Translations under genes and position numbers: made by a program
Assembly: GCA_016801885.1 (NCBI GenBank)
Contig: CM028887.1
Coordinates: 21,831,615 to 21,895,614, forward strand
Direction of reading: 5' to 3'
DNA length: 64,000 bases
Source of the DNA: Toxotes chatareus
Lineage: Eukaryota > Chordata > Actinopteri > Toxotidae
Shown here: positions 11,100 to 24,700 of the stretch, one piece after another
Layout: each line of letters starts with the position of its first letter
How positions within the stretch are numbered: position 1 is the stretch's first letter
Notes under the pieces: generated by a model
Told to the model about the DNA's origin: nothing
Databases searched by the model: none
Seen by the model: only the letters and a program-made list of their open reading frames with translations

Positions 11100-14000
11100 C
11101 TTTGCACATAACGAAAGGCCGAGATACGAGCTGACCAGAGCCAAATGTCTCAACTGCTGTGGGTAAAGGGCTGTATTCAGAGCTGACACAACAGAGGAAG
11201 CAGGAATAGACAAACCCAGCGTGACCGTTCCTCCAAAAGAGCATCTTTGTCCACAGAAATCTATTTCTCAAAGGCCAGCTGAGGCCTGGAGCTGGCTCCA
11301 TGGACCCAACAGTGAAAATCTGGTTTCTCTTGTTACCTCGCAGACCCTGCTGTTTTGTTGACCTGAAACCAGCATGGATGTACGTGGACAGCCAGGATTT
11401 GCTTCGCTTGATCAGTGTCTTCCTGCTATAGACAGGCTGTTGTGGGGAATACAGATTTAACAATCACACACACAAGGTATTTAGCTTTTATGGTTTACTT
11501 AGGCTGCTATCATGAACACTGACTTAATTAAATGAAATCCAAAATAGCTGTAAGGTAACTGTGAAAAATAGCCTGCTATTTTTGTGTATGCAAAGATGGA
11601 AAAAAAAGTAAAATGCTGAACACTGAATACTACACACAGATGTACAGACACTGAATAGTTATTGGTAAAAAAAATGTTCACGATAAATATTATCACACAC
11701 TTTTGTACACTTTTTCAGCCCAGTAACACTCTGACGCAGAGGCTTACAGAAACAAAACACCCAGAGAAATGTAGTGCATGCAGTTCAGCGCAACCAAAGA
11801 ATGCACAGACCTGTACCTTGGGGAAACAAAACAACCTCTTCACAAGTAGCAGGACATGGTCAGACGCCCTCCTGCACAGTCAAGATCGGCATCAGCCTCA
11901 GTCACTGCATAGTTCCACACCCACACCTCCAATCCGCCCAACACCTCACAGAATGAAGGGCTGCATTAGATTAGACAGGTGCTATTGAATTGTGTCCTCC
12001 CCCTGGACTTTCACTTTGAGATTACATGATGGAGATTTGTAAGGTTTCTGCTCTCACGCTGTTGTAGCTGTGAAGTTTCTAAAGCTCCTTTCATCAAAGA
12101 TGTTACTGTCGTAAATGTTCATTCAAATCATTCATGGTGATTCATGGCTAATCACATTTTTGTCAAACTAATCTTTCGAGGATAGGTATTCCAGCACAAG
12201 GTAATAAAAATACTGATTTTTGCAACATGATTTTTAATTTAAAAAATTGAGATTTACCTGGAACTGTTTTTCTAATTTGAATAATTCATATTGTAGCCCT
12301 GAGGTCACAAATTGCATAATTGCCCTGCAATATCTTTTGCCTCAGAGCTATAGTTGGTTAAATGTCCACTTTTATAAACTACTTAAGGAGTGCTTTGCAA
12401 AATTACATAAATTAGCCAAAAAGGCCAAGCCAAGTATGAATGTAATAATAATGAATTATGATGAATGAATAATGGAACAAGCTCCTCTTCAGCCTGTGTT
12501 CAAGTGCTCAGGGTGCCTGTGAGATGTTTTTCTAATGACACATTAAGCAAACAGAAGCCATGTAGAATATAAAAATATTGATTCAGTGTGAAATAGTGAT
12601 AGGAATTTAAATCACCTGAATCTGAACCGGTGTTTTGTTAGAAAAATAAACAGGCTTCTGAAAAAATGTATGTTTGAATCCCCTGTTGTGATCTGATCCC
12701 AGCATGGCACCACCTGCACATACATTTTTCTGACAGTAAAAGCTTCAGGTATCATGATAAACCACGGATCTCATGTACAGAGGCATTAGACTCTATTTAC
12801 CCAAATAATGCATGTGAATGAACGCAGCCTTCACATACACCTGTCCCTGGAATTCAAAAGGCTGAGAATAAAGAAAGAAAACCCCTGGGTCCTGGTGAGC
12901 TGCCAGGTGCCAGATAAACAAAGAACTGAAGCTGTAAAGGGTCTCTCAGGGGATAACCAAAGAATGTGGGATCCAAGGAGGGCTTGGAATTGGGAAAAAA
13001 ATGAAAAGAACAAGATTTATATTACCACACAAAACATACTGCATATATGATATAGCTGCATTCAGTAGGAGATTTGAGGAGGGATGAGGGGGGATGCCAT
13101 CCCCCTTGTTAGGGCTAGTGTTATACTCTCCACATCCACAAGCATTCAAGCGTCTGCTAGCCCTGAGTGACTTAAATTTCGTCATCAGAGGGTGTACGTG
13201 GGGCTCTGTGCGGACTTGAGTGTACCCACCAATTTGTTTTGCCCATTCAGACCACGAAGTCCACGAAGCCACTACGCTACAAAAGCACCAGTTGTGCATG
13301 GTCTACATCAAGCAGACTCCAAGTGGATGAGAAAGTAGCATAATAAGAACAACTATGTGTCCCTTTTGCCCACAGTCCCCATGTACATAATACAGACGGC
13401 CATGTCCACAATTGAGGTCACAATTGAGATTTTTCTGAGGTGTAAATAATAAAAATTGGGAGATAATTGTGTAGTGAATGATCGTGTTGTTACTTCAAAA
13501 CCTTTACTCAACCCAGCTGTTCTTTGATAATGTCAACAAACTGGACAGGCAGCTGAATCCATTTGACTGGTGGACTGCTTGTTTGAACAGTTCCTGTATG
13601 GTCTATGTAAAACAGTGGTCATCCATCATGATGCTGGCTAGTTAGATTTTTAACTGGCTAGCTTCCATTAATTCCATCCATGTCAGACTTATTCAACAAA
13701 AAGTGAGATGCTTTGCTGTCAATTCATTTTGAGTAAAGGGCTGAATTTTAAAGAGAACAGAGGGAAAAGACTCAGACAGACTGCTTGACAGACCTCCTGT
13801 TAAAAAAATAATAAATCAAGTGGGAATAGTACTTCATTTAAAACCAGTTTCTGGATAAAGAAGTGGTCGACCATTCTCTTTTCTGTCTCTACATTAATCA
13901 CAAATTGGTGTTGAGTTGTAATCTCAATGTGAAGATAAATGTCCCTGAGGAACACACCGACGAAGACAGCAAAGACAAAGTTGAAAGAGAAAAAAAAAAA

Positions 14001-17000
14001 AGCGAGACAGAGAGAGTGTTGCCTTTTTGAAAGGAGTCCAAGCTATTTTTATGGAGCATACAAGCTTCAGTCTGAAAACAGATCTTAATGAAAAACCTTT
14101 TCACACGACCTCACACAATTCAGTTTTGAACTTGAGCTCAGACTATTCATCTACCTGATTCATCTCTTCTTAACTGTGCTGGTATGCATGCTGCCATTCG
14201 ATAACAGCTGCTCTTTCAAAAGCTCACACTATTCAGTTTCCCAATTTATGTTTTGTAGATGTCATCCAGTAAACATCAGATGTAATTTCAGTGTGTGTTA
14301 TGTGTTCGTGTGTGTGAGAGAGTTCTCATAAAAGTTTGTGGGAGATGTCAAAGAGTGAGTGGACCACAGTTGGAGTGAGGAGAACCTGATATCTTTAATT
14401 CATAAGGAGCAGTGCCATCACTGAACATAATGTTTCAAAGAGACAGAGACTGAGAGAGACAAACAACTAAAAAGAGCATGGGAGAAAATGAAAACAGCTC
14501 AGCAGTAGGTGACCTTGCTCAAAGAGAGGACAGGTAGACCTGTCATGTGGCGTATAAGGGTTTTTACTCCAGGGTGCAGTCATGTCTGTGCAATATATAA
14601 GGTTTTTTTCTTTTCATCAGAGTCGATGGCTTCATGGCCAGTTGAAGGTCAGTTTAATCATCATAATGAGTTGTAGTCTGCCTGTGAAAACAGCTGTATC
14701 ACACTTTATCAAGTCAGGGAAGATAAACCTTACCCTGTTATTAGCATTGTCTCTGTGAGTATATAACACGCTGATGTTAGCATCTGGCTCATGTATTACT
14801 GTGCCTAAGTTAAAGTCTCACACAAGCACTAGCATGGCCGTAGACTCATCTCAGGGAGCTGCACAGCACAGCGACACAAACATGTGAGGCCGCCCCACAA
14901 CTAACTCTGAGTGGGCCCCTTTCCTGCAGCACAGAGCAGGCAAATTCATCTTTCACAGTGAGGATACTTATCATTTAAAATGCACAATGAAATTTAACAT
15001 ACCAACTTAGTGCACTCGACACAGATTGAGTAAATGTTAAACCGCTGAAGTGTTTTAAAAACTATAAAATTTCACAACCGGGCTCCTCTTTATCTGACGC
15101 TAAAGACTTGGGCCGCACAGTGGTCTCTCTCATCTGATAACATTACTGGGGGGGTCTGCCTCATCTGTAATGTACTCTTCCTGTCAATCACTGTCTTTAC
15201 AATCAGGTATAAGCCTGGGTCATCCTCGTCAACCTCCTGACTGGTTCTGTGCGGCTGTAACATTTCAGAAAAAGTTATATTAAAATGCCAGCTAATATAT
15301 CTATTTTTACTGACAGTAGTAGTCTGCAGCTTTATTTGTGAAATATTCTTTAGGTCTATTTATGACTGTTTTGTGGTAGTCAAATTTTCTCTGTATATTT
15401 TAACTAGCCTATTTTGTACCATATTACAAAGACAAATTATGTGAAAACCTAATACCTAGTAAAAATATTTCTTATTCTGATTCTGAGAAAAAACAAAACA
15501 GGATATACAGACTAACTTCATATGGCTAACTTATATAAAATGGTATAGTTTGGTATTTTCGTTTGTTTTAAGCTCTTATCACAATGCAGACGTGGGGCAG
15601 GGCCTTGCAGGACTATGGGGGTAAACTTTACAGCACAGGAGCTGCTTACTAAATTGCCAGGGTGCACCTTTAGGTTTCATGGGAACACATGAAAAAAGAC
15701 TGTACATTTTTATTTCAAGAGCATATAACAGAATTTGACCATCCTGTCCAAAATGTCTGGTAGTTTTGATTGATCGCAAACAGCCTGAAATATGTGTCGG
15801 TGTTGCCATCTATATGTTTCCTGTGGTGCAATAGGGGACATCAAGACAATATTCCACCCACAGCCTGTGTCTGTAGCCATTTGCATTCTTTCTTGTTAAA
15901 TCTCTGAATGTACATGCTGAGTATAACTAACACTGCACTGTGACACCGATGTTCTGTAACGTAGCAGTGTGTTGGCCCTGAAGCTATGAACAGCCTTCTG
16001 CAAATGACATAAAAGCACACAGCTGGCTTCTGACGCATTCCATAGGCAAACAGATATGCTCCACAGTAAAAGCAGACAAATAAATCCCTGAGGTGAAAAC
16101 GTCCTATTTGTTCCCCTGTAATGTCTCATTATTATACAATGAGTAAATCAGTCTGGACATTCTGTGCCCTCTGTTTTTTTGATTAAATGATGACAACTGC
16201 TTCTGCAAACATCCACCGTGAAGCAAAACATTAATGTGCCATCAAGTCACAAATAGACATTTATGTTTCCATCTACATTTAAAATAATTGGCAGACACTC
16301 AATGTTCAGTGCTGCTCTGCATTTATGAATAATACGTCATCAAATCAGCTGTGTACAGATGTCAGGCAAATAAGAATTACTGCATGAAGTACAGCACAAC
16401 CAGGACATCCAAACACACAACAATGAACTAAAAATGCTCTCTTTTGAGACATATGTAAAAACGTATACACTGAGCGGAACCATAAATTCTTGTCAACAAA
16501 CAATGATCACTAACGTAGCATCAGGCATGTGGTGTACTGTCATGTTGACCTGATATGGTTTTAAAACTCAAATATTATCTAGTAATATTTCAGAGGAGAA
16601 ATGGAAAACAGAATTCAACAAATCATTTTACATTTGAAGGTTAGTTTAGACTTAGTTTAAGGCAAAATTTAAGTAAGTTAAGTACATAAGTATAAAAACT
16701 CTTTGGCCATGATGGCATCACTGGCGTCTGCTCCTCTAGACTAAAATATTTCAGCGGGCCCTGGATGGGATACCATTTTGTCTGATTCTCCTGTGCCCAG
16801 ATGATGTATCGTAATGACTTTGGTAACCCTGACTTTTCCTGTAGTTTCACCAAGAGGTTTACATTTGTGGTTTTAAGTGAAATGTCCTAAAAACTACGAT
16901 GAAACTGGCTTATCATCATGTTTTTGTCATTTTAGCATGCTAGCACACACTAGATGCTCTGTAAGACTGACATAGCATCACACATAAAATGTGGAAACAT

Positions 17001-17312
17001 GTGTGTGTGAATAATAGAGAGGAAACTTTGTGATTCTTAGACTATTAGCAATTGTTTTAGATTTATAAACTGTAATATTGACAGCATTGATAAAAATGTG
17101 TGCAGTTGTCCAGTGCAGCTCACATTGTTATGCATGGAATTTTTCACTATCCAGTAACTAGGACATAGAAACTGCTCTGCTTTTGATGCGGTGCTCTGTT
17201 GGTTAAAGGGTTGCTTCAGCCACTTGGGGTGTTTCTGATTTCTGTAAGCATTAACGTGACCTGATTGTAGAGGGAGAGTGTGAGCTATGAAGGAAGAAGG
17301 TATACTAAAGGC

Positions 17313-17322
17313 AGTGTGTGTT

Positions 17323-17350
<28 letters not shown>
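17313..17350. repeat. (GT)n microsatellite, interrupted
   Basis: GT repeat with one TTT interruption and a late TATG. It produces the Thr-His run in the longest minus-strand frame of the window. Confidence 0.95.
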
Positions 17351-17354
<4 letters not shown>

Positions 17355-18414
17355 GTGCAGCCAATAACAGAAGGCAAACAGTTGGACTTTGGGGAGAAGG
17401 TACAGTATATCAGTTCCCAGTTCCCCTGCATCTGCGACTGTGAGTTTATGTTTGCATGTATAATCCACAGGCACATGAACACACACATGGATCTTCCTGG
17501 CTCCACCTTGGATCTCACATGGAGTTGTGCTATTAGGAAAGCTCTGCTTCTGTTTCCCTATTTGAATATCTATTAATGCAAATAAGTTGCAGATTTTCAC
17601 ACAAAAAAAAAATGCTTTATTGCTTCTTTCAGAGTATAGAACATAAGGTTTATAGATTGTGCTTACAGTTAAAGCAAGCATGCTTTTGGTTTAAAATCAA
17701 GGTGGGTATATAAACTTTAAAGGAAGAAAAAATAAGATTTCATCTCTTACATATTACAAAATCGCTTTGTGACTGACCAAGAAACATATTTCATCCCACA
17801 CTATCACATGCAAGGTGACTGTGTAATAAACAGACAGAGAAAGGGAGAAGGAAAAGTGAAGGACAGGATAAAACAGACTGGGCATATGCACTTGCCTGCA
17901 CTGACGTGAGACAGTGTGAGAGGTATGAGGTTATTTCATATTTAGATGAACTGAATTTTTCACGGAGGCTCGAGCACCTTTAAATCTGCCATTTGGTGTT
18001 CTGTTCATTAATATGAGACAGTCTGCTATTCTGTAAGGAAGAGAGAATATTCTGTCAAAGGTCAGAGCACAAAACTGTGTGTAACAGATTGAAGAAGTAA
18101 ACAAGGAAGTATCTAAGTGAATGAATAATACCATCTTTAGAGCTTTACTTTTTCTTCCCCTTCTGTTTTATGACTTATAAGGCTGATGTATATCTACAGT
18201 ATGTTATGCATTGTTCATTCTAACATCCTCTGGTTGTCTATCTCGATAAGTGTATACTATAAACAAAGGTCCATGACATGATTCATGTATAACCACTGCA
18301 CCTAATGACTGTACCTGCTGCCTAAAGTGATTCAGATTCTCTCTCAGTGATCAAACTAAAGCAGATAAAAGGAGAGCTCATTAACATCTTATCAAGGCTA
18401 AATAATATAACAGA

Positions 18415-18639
18415 ATCAAATGGCAGCTCGCATTGCAAAACAACCATGCCAGATTAATACACACACAATAACACCCATGAGAAATTCATTAAGTGCTGGG
18501 CCACGCTTTGATTAAGCGGTTTAATGCTCACAGGAGGAAATAATTGGAAATAATTAATAATTATGGTAATTAAGGCAGGGAGTCTTCACAACATGTGGTT
18601 CAGCTTTGTCTACTATGTGAATTGACTCAGGGTCTTCAG
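18415..18639 (+). promoter_or_regulatory. Duplicated conserved-looking element, copy A
   Basis: This 225-bp segment recurs inverted at 26362-26591. Block 1 (18415-18456) matches at 36 of 42 positions, including GCAAAACAACCATG. Block 2 (18498-18581) matches at 74 of 84 positions without a gap, including GGGCCACGCTTTGATTAA, TCACAGGAGGAAAT and ATTGGAAATAATT. A weaker block around CTTTGTCT and TTCAG closes it. Spacing between blocks is 41 bp here and 45 bp in the other copy. It is rich in TAAT/ATTA homeodomain cores. It could be an ancestral duplicated enhancer or an unrecognised old interspersed repeat; the regulatory label is inference. Confidence 0.5.
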
Positions 18640-21105
18640 GGCTTGGTTTGGTCTTGGAGGTGGGTCGACTGGATGAGGAGCTTGGTGGATTTTCAACCAA
18701 AAATAAATAAATCAATAAAAAAATGTGAACACAATTTAATTTCTGCATTTCTACACATCTTATCTATAGTGAAAAACAGTCAGTTGCTAAAATGACAATT
18801 TGTTTCATTGCTAGATACCTGATCATTTATGATACTGTTATATTTCCATCTTCATTACATCAGAATCTTACTTCTCCAGGCTGCTTGTTGGTGAGTGTGT
18901 ACTGCGGTCGCTAAGATGTGTTTATGTGGCTGTTTTTTTTATACTTTTATTTTCATCTCCGTTTGGAACCGGTGTCCTAACAGGGGGTGAATCAACCAAT
19001 CAGTTTGCTTGATTTGCTCCACATGACGCATTGTTCAGATTTAGGAGGTGCGCATGTCAGCTTCTCCACGAGCCACTGTTACCTACTGTTACATCTCTAC
19101 AGACCCACGCAGAGAGGGGCTCTGCGTGGGTCTGTAGAGATGTATATATTTGGAGAAGCACAATTCCACCATCAGCCTGCACATGGCTGTAGCAAGCTCA
19201 GCCAATCCAAGGGTTAGGACAGTTTATTGTTGTAAGTGCTCTGTAACAACTGAAGGAGTGTTCGTATCTGGAGGACACTGTTTCGAGAGACATTAATGAG
19301 TGAATCAACTTGAAACTGTAAGTGGGATAGGTGGGGGTCTTTCCCTTGTTAAATTATGCCCTTGTGAATAAACCTTAGACTACAAAGTCCACCAGGTTAG
19401 CTGGTAGGACTCATGATAGACATTTTAAGACAAAAAGTATTAAGATTGATACAGCAGAAGAGATAGTGACGTTTTTTTCATGCATGCTTTTCCTTTGTCA
19501 GAATCTGCTGCCTATATTTCCAACAATGCAACTTGATAACTGACAGAGAATCAGATCCATTGTATTAGTAGCAACTAATGTAGCCTCGAGCTCCTAGCCT
19601 CAAGCAGAGATGAGATTTGGCCTACAGATGTCTAGTAAGCACACTTCTTTCTAACTCCACATCCCCAGGTTTTTTTCTTTTTCAAACTTTTAGTCTTCAT
19701 ACTAACCCCATGCTGACTCAATTGACATTACTCGAGGCAGTTTATTAGACTTTCTGCTGCTCAGTCTGAAGCCGCAAAAGGCTTTATACATCTTTTCCCA
19801 CATGTGCAGTAAGCCATCCACACAAGAAAGCGAGATGTACCACAGCTCTCCGAATTTACATGATTTCTTGGAATAGAATATACGGCTTGATAGCGCCACA
19901 GCCTTTGATGATTCCTTAAAAATTCACTGGACTTGAGCGAGATGAAGAAGATGACCGTGGGTGGGAGGAGACAGCCTGTGTGTAAAAGCAAAGGGTTTAG
20001 AGGATTGAAATAATTATGATTCTCCAATAACATTCATGTAATGTTAATGATACAGTTATTATGTTATAATTTTCGTGACTCAGCAGTTCAAGTCTTAATG
20101 GGTGTCTTTGCCATTTATTAGTATGCATATTTCTTGTTTTACACCAGGAAACTGACAGTGCTCTGCACCTTGTGGGATTCAGGGCATGTAAAGAGATGAA
20201 GCACACATATTGGCTTCTGTCACAATCTGTGCTTTATATTAAAAAGGTGGACATACCATGATTTACATATTTATTACCTCTTGCTCCACATATCCCTTTG
20301 CATAATGTAATTATAGAGCTGGGATTTGAGGATTAATATGGAAAAAAATGTGTGAAGCTGAACGTCTGAATCTGGCCCTATGGTTGTGTGCATGCTTGCA
20401 TGTGTGTGTATCTGCAGCATGGTGCCATGTACTCCCACTGGCCATCTGTGCCTGCTGTTCACTTTCTCTGGTCCATACAGGTAGAACATGGCGACCAAAT
20501 CAACTTGCCAACTCAACAACCTGGCTAAGTTGTGCGCAGAAACACACATGCTCACAAAAACATGTTTTTGGTGATCATTTAAGTTAGATCTGTTAGAAAA
20601 TGTTGTTTTCTGGATGAACTTTAATGACCTGACTATATTTCAGTGTCCTCAAAAAGCCACTTCACAATTCCTACTTTGCTCACTGCGGTCTGTTAATGCT
20701 CAGTTGTTATTTGCTTGAGGCAGGTGTCATGACAGGTAGGTTGAAGAGTAGATGACAGCTGCTCTCCTCCCTGGGACATTAAGATGAACGTATTCTCCAC
20801 CTGTCAGGATAAATGCACCACTCACTGGGCTGTCCCTGGTCTTTTTAAACATGATGGTGAATTAGGAATGGTATATTTTTATGCACCAAAAACAATCCCT
20901 GAAAACAGTTTCAGAGTCAGTTGTCATTTTATATCTGACCTTGTTTAAATCTGAAATAAATCATGTTTTAGTACCACCTTCTGATAAACCACCCTTTATA
21001 AAGGGTTCGGATAGGTTGTGGAAAATCCTCCACCAAATGGACACTTTACTTGTCTTTGTTGCTAACCAGGTTTTACAGCAATAGCATGTTTAAGCTCATT
21101 GTTTT
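18640..21105. other. Intergenic DNA with one strong hairpin, no gene seen
   Basis: No gene recognised. Apart from the palindrome at 19060-19159 I see no structured repeat. The overlapping minus frames at 19.7-20.6 kb have no family resemblance. Confidence 0.55.
19060..19159. repeat. Long hairpin: perfect 25-bp stem, 5-nt loop, outer 9-bp stem
   Basis: The arms 19090-19114 and 19120-19144 are perfectly complementary over 25 bp, around a five-base AGGGG loop. Flanking GCTTCTCCA (19060-19068) pairs with TGGAGAAGC (19151-19159). Stem ACAGACCCACGCAGAG against CTCTGCGTGGGTCTGT is GC-rich, so it would be stable as DNA or RNA. Perfect arms in neutral DNA imply recent formation, for example by template switching, or selection on a folded transcript. 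Confidence 0.9.
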
Positions 21106-21109
21106 GGGT

Positions 21110-21400
21110 TTCTGGTTTAGTTTCATTGTTCTCTTGCTGTTGTTCAGCTGCAGCAGGCAGCTGGTTTAAGTGAAAAACCTCTAAATACCAAATTTATGCT
21201 GCTTGCTCAGCACCCAAGGGCAAACAGAGACAGTTAGCGACTAGCTGCTAAATAGTGGAACACTTGCTGCTAAAGAGCCAGATATTTCCCTTAGCAGCTG
21301 GTGGAGCCAAAAATAGAGGTAAAAGGAGACTGAAAATAGAACTTAAATGTGTCATGTTCTGCATTGTATCTGGACCAAAAGCCAGATTAACAGTTTATTA
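21110..21400 (-). repeat. Teleost interspersed repeat, copy 2 left half (inverted)
   Basis: Read on the minus strand, this carries the first half of the repeat at 9405-9885. GTTAGCGACTAGCTGC, AGTGGAACACTTGCTGC, TAAAGAGCCAGATATTTCCC and GGTGGAGCCAAAAATAGAGG are the reverse complement of the TTTGCCTC ... GAAATATC ... TTTAGCTGC ... GTTCATCAGGTAG order seen there. It abuts a second half in the opposite orientation. Confidence 0.6.
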
Positions 21401-21499
21401 ACATTTACAACTACAGACTTAATGCAGTCTGCAGCTGCAAAGGATTGTAATTGCGGGTAACTGATCAACTGAGAATCCCATAATCCTCTATTAATGACT

Positions 21500-21730
21500 T
21501 AATATTTAGACCTGATGTACTTGATGAAAAACAAGTGACCATATATTAATGAGTCACTAACATTTATAGCAACACACATGCTGAAAGCTATGCTACGAGA
21601 GCAGTAAGAGTAAACCAAAATGGTAAATTGGAGCCTGGAAAACCAAAACAATGAAGTTGAAGTAGTCATGTGATCCATTGTTAATATAAAAATACTGATT
21701 ACGGACACTTTGAAAGCACTGACCACAGAT
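21500..21730 (+). repeat. Teleost interspersed repeat, copy 2 right half (direct)
   Basis: This shares CCTGGAAAACCAAAACAATG, AAGTAGTCATGTGATCC, TTGTTAATATAAAAAT and GGACACTTTGAAAG with the 3' half of the repeat at 9405-9885, in the same orientation. With 21110-21400 it forms one rearranged copy whose left half is flipped. Confidence 0.6.
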
Positions 21731-24700
21731 TTCTGAAGGGTCCGTCAACCGGCTGCCCTCAGACTGGCTCAGTCAATTATCACTGGGTGTTTTCTGGATT
21801 AAAATGTCATTTTGAAATCTGGTTTAGAATAGCTTTGGAATTGACACACATTTACGTGTGTTTTAATATTAAATGTATCTCAGTGTGCCTGTCTTTCATT
21901 TCTCAGATCTGACTTCTCTTCCTGGTCTCTACTGAACCTAACTTGTGCTGAGTTCACAGAAAGTATATGCTGATCCACTACAGTTGTGGTTTGTGTGTGT
22001 GCATGTGTGAGAGGTGGATGAATGGATCTCTGACACTGAGATCAAGGAGTGTGAAAACAGAAATAACTGCAAAATTGGATGAATTTCTGAGATGGATGGA
22101 GAGATGGAGTAATGGAGGAATATATTCAGAACGAGAGAAGAGAATAAGAAGCAGGAGAAACAGAGGAGCATGGATGGCAGCAGGAGACATTTGTGATTGC
22201 TGCAGCTCCCCTGTTCTAACCAAATTTCTCTGTTGTTACAGACTTTCTCATTCAATTCCCTTGGCTGTAGATGATGCAAAATTAATTTAACGCTTTTCAT
22301 TCTCAGCTCATTTACAGCAATCAACCCTGCCTTGTTCTGTCAACTCTCTTCTGAATTCAACAGTAATTCATTATGTATGCACATTTGTGCGTCTGTGTGT
22401 ATATTCCCCGTGAGACATCTTGCATTCAAGTCACACTCCTTTACTGCCTTTTGTCCTTTGTCATTTCATGTAAAGCCTGCAATATCCTTTGTGGGTATGT
22501 GCAAGTGTGAGTCTGGAAATAAATTTGCTAGTGCAGAATTTAAAACGACTCCACTGTGTATTGTACATTGCATGTTCCTATCCTCACTATTCCCTGGCCA
22601 GATGATGTAATCATATGCATCAGAGACTTGCAATGAAAGCAATTTAACAGAGTCAGATATTAATATCAATAATACTGGACTTCAAATAAACACATTGGAA
22701 AAAGAATCTATCAAACCCAATTTTAGAACTGCATTCATTTTGAAACTGCCTTTTTTTAGATGGTTGAACAGTCAAATCATACCAGAGACAAGTGTAAATC
22801 TTTTATCCTCTATTTTAACACAATAATCATAGCTAGTCAGAGAAAAGTAATGCAGAGGAGTTGTCCCTCTGTGGATTCTTCATTACACATGCCTATAAAT
22901 CTATTTTCTTTATTTCCCACATGACCCAATTTTATCAGCAGCAGCGTACTGCATGAGTTTCATATGGTGAGAACAAAAAAGAGAAATGGTTTGCGGGCTG
23001 ATCTTTTCAAAAACTCCATGCTGTAAAATATTCATCCTTAAACACCGGGTTATTCTGGAGTGCCACTCTTGCTTTGAATGTACCCGCAAAAGGAAGAGGA
23101 AGAGGAGGAGGAAGCTGAGAAGGAAATGGAGGAAGGAGAGCTTCGATTGAGTGAAAAGGTCAATGTGTACAACTCTGCTCAGAAATAGAGAGTTACTGAT
23201 GGGCTAGTGAGTGTTCACCATACACTGAGACTCACTGAAAAACTCTGACGCACATGGGGCACTGTATAAAAGGATTTGTGGCCATTTACAGTCGATTAGA
23301 GGCAGCAGGGATTTATCTCTCTGCTGCCTATTCTTAAAACACCGGAGGTTGTTAAATGTGTTTTTCCTGTATTGTGCTGGGGAGCCCATTAATGTGGACT
23401 GGAGGTTGGAGGGTGAAGCAATGTGTTGGGCAGGTGTGACCAACTAAGCCACACAGTGTGATTAAAATGTACATTACAGCCAAAGGATGGTGATTATTTG
23501 ACAGTACAAGCTACAATAATTGCTGGGTGTTACTTTTCCAAAAGATCACAAGTAACACTGTCACAGATAACATGTAATTTGTTTATATTAATTCAAACAT
23601 AACCCACATATCCTATCCCAGAATGCATTGTAGAATGAATATTGTTTCATTCATACTTGCTAAAGAGTAACCAGTCAATGTTACTGTAAGGCAGCATTTC
23701 ACAACTTCAGAAGTTAACTTTAACTTTTTTTTAGTCTATGGATAATGAACTTGATTTTAAGATTTAAATGATTGTTATTATAATGTTTACTGCGACATAC
23801 AGTTTAAATAACAAGTGGCTTTTCAATGGTTAAAGTACAGTAACATCACAAAAAGTCAAGACCCCTCTGTAAAGCCACAACGTGATCATTCAATCATGGT
23901 AAATTTAGGGAAGTACAGAGCAAAACGATAGGGGTTTCAGGGTGACTGTGTGGCTACAGAGATTTGTTATGCAGTGTGAAGTTGTGTGTAAATGTCAAGG
24001 AAGAGGCTGAAGAATCTGACAAGGAAATTATCTTAAAAGACTAAGAAAACTTATCACACCACTGAAGTAAGCAGAAATGAATTTTACACTGCATTAAAAA
24101 GAAGCCATGTATTGAGAAATGCATGAAATTACTTTAAAAATAAAAGGTAAAAGTGAAGCGTTCTTAACTTATTCAAAGGGAGGTCTGAGAAGCAAATTTT
24201 ACACATTCCACATGCAAGCTATAGAATGTAACAGAGATCTAAGGCCCAGAAATTTACCAAAACAGTAAATAATGTTTCCTGCTGCAGGGAAGAGTTTTAT
24301 TTGGCAGTCTTATAGGTGTGATTAAAGCCCATCATAAAAACAAAATTTGCAAGCAATTGCATCATCTGTCAACAGTGTTTCAGCCGAGTTTAAGAGCATC
24401 CAGGAGGTTTGTTTCTAAAATTAATTATTGTTAATATTAAAGTTGAAGATCAGAGGGAAATGGCCTGAAACTTAACACCAAAGCAGCTGTGTTAGCTTAT
24501 GTGTTAGAATTCCAGCAATTTTACTTTCCATGCATGATAGCTAATGTGTTGTGGCTCCTCAAGGATCATGCCAAAGTGTTCTGGTTGAGTAAAAAATTAA
24601 ACTCACCAATAATACTGCAGTGAACTTTTTTTTTCACCAAAAAGTAAGAACTTAACAATACCAATACCAATACTCAACACATCTCTCATCTCACATCTCT

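Larger units (their letters stand above)
10230..18410. other. Intergenic DNA, no gene seen
   Basis: Mostly AT-rich sequence with GT microsatellites at 11082-11099 and 17313-17350. A more CpG-rich patch at 13060-13310 stands out but matches nothing I know. Frames of 137 aa (11050-11463, minus) and 214 aa (17037-17681, minus) run through the microsatellites. They look like nothing known and lack coding character. Confidence 0.55.

Noticed and set aside
11050..11463. 137-aa minus-strand open frame over a GC-richer stretch
   Set aside because: Considered as an exon, but the residues match nothing I know and part of the frame is a Thr-His microsatellite translation.
17037..17681. 214-aa minus-strand open frame, the longest in the window
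   Set aside because: It passes through a GT microsatellite giving a Thr-His run, has no recognisable domain or plausible splice context, and shows no codon preference I can see.
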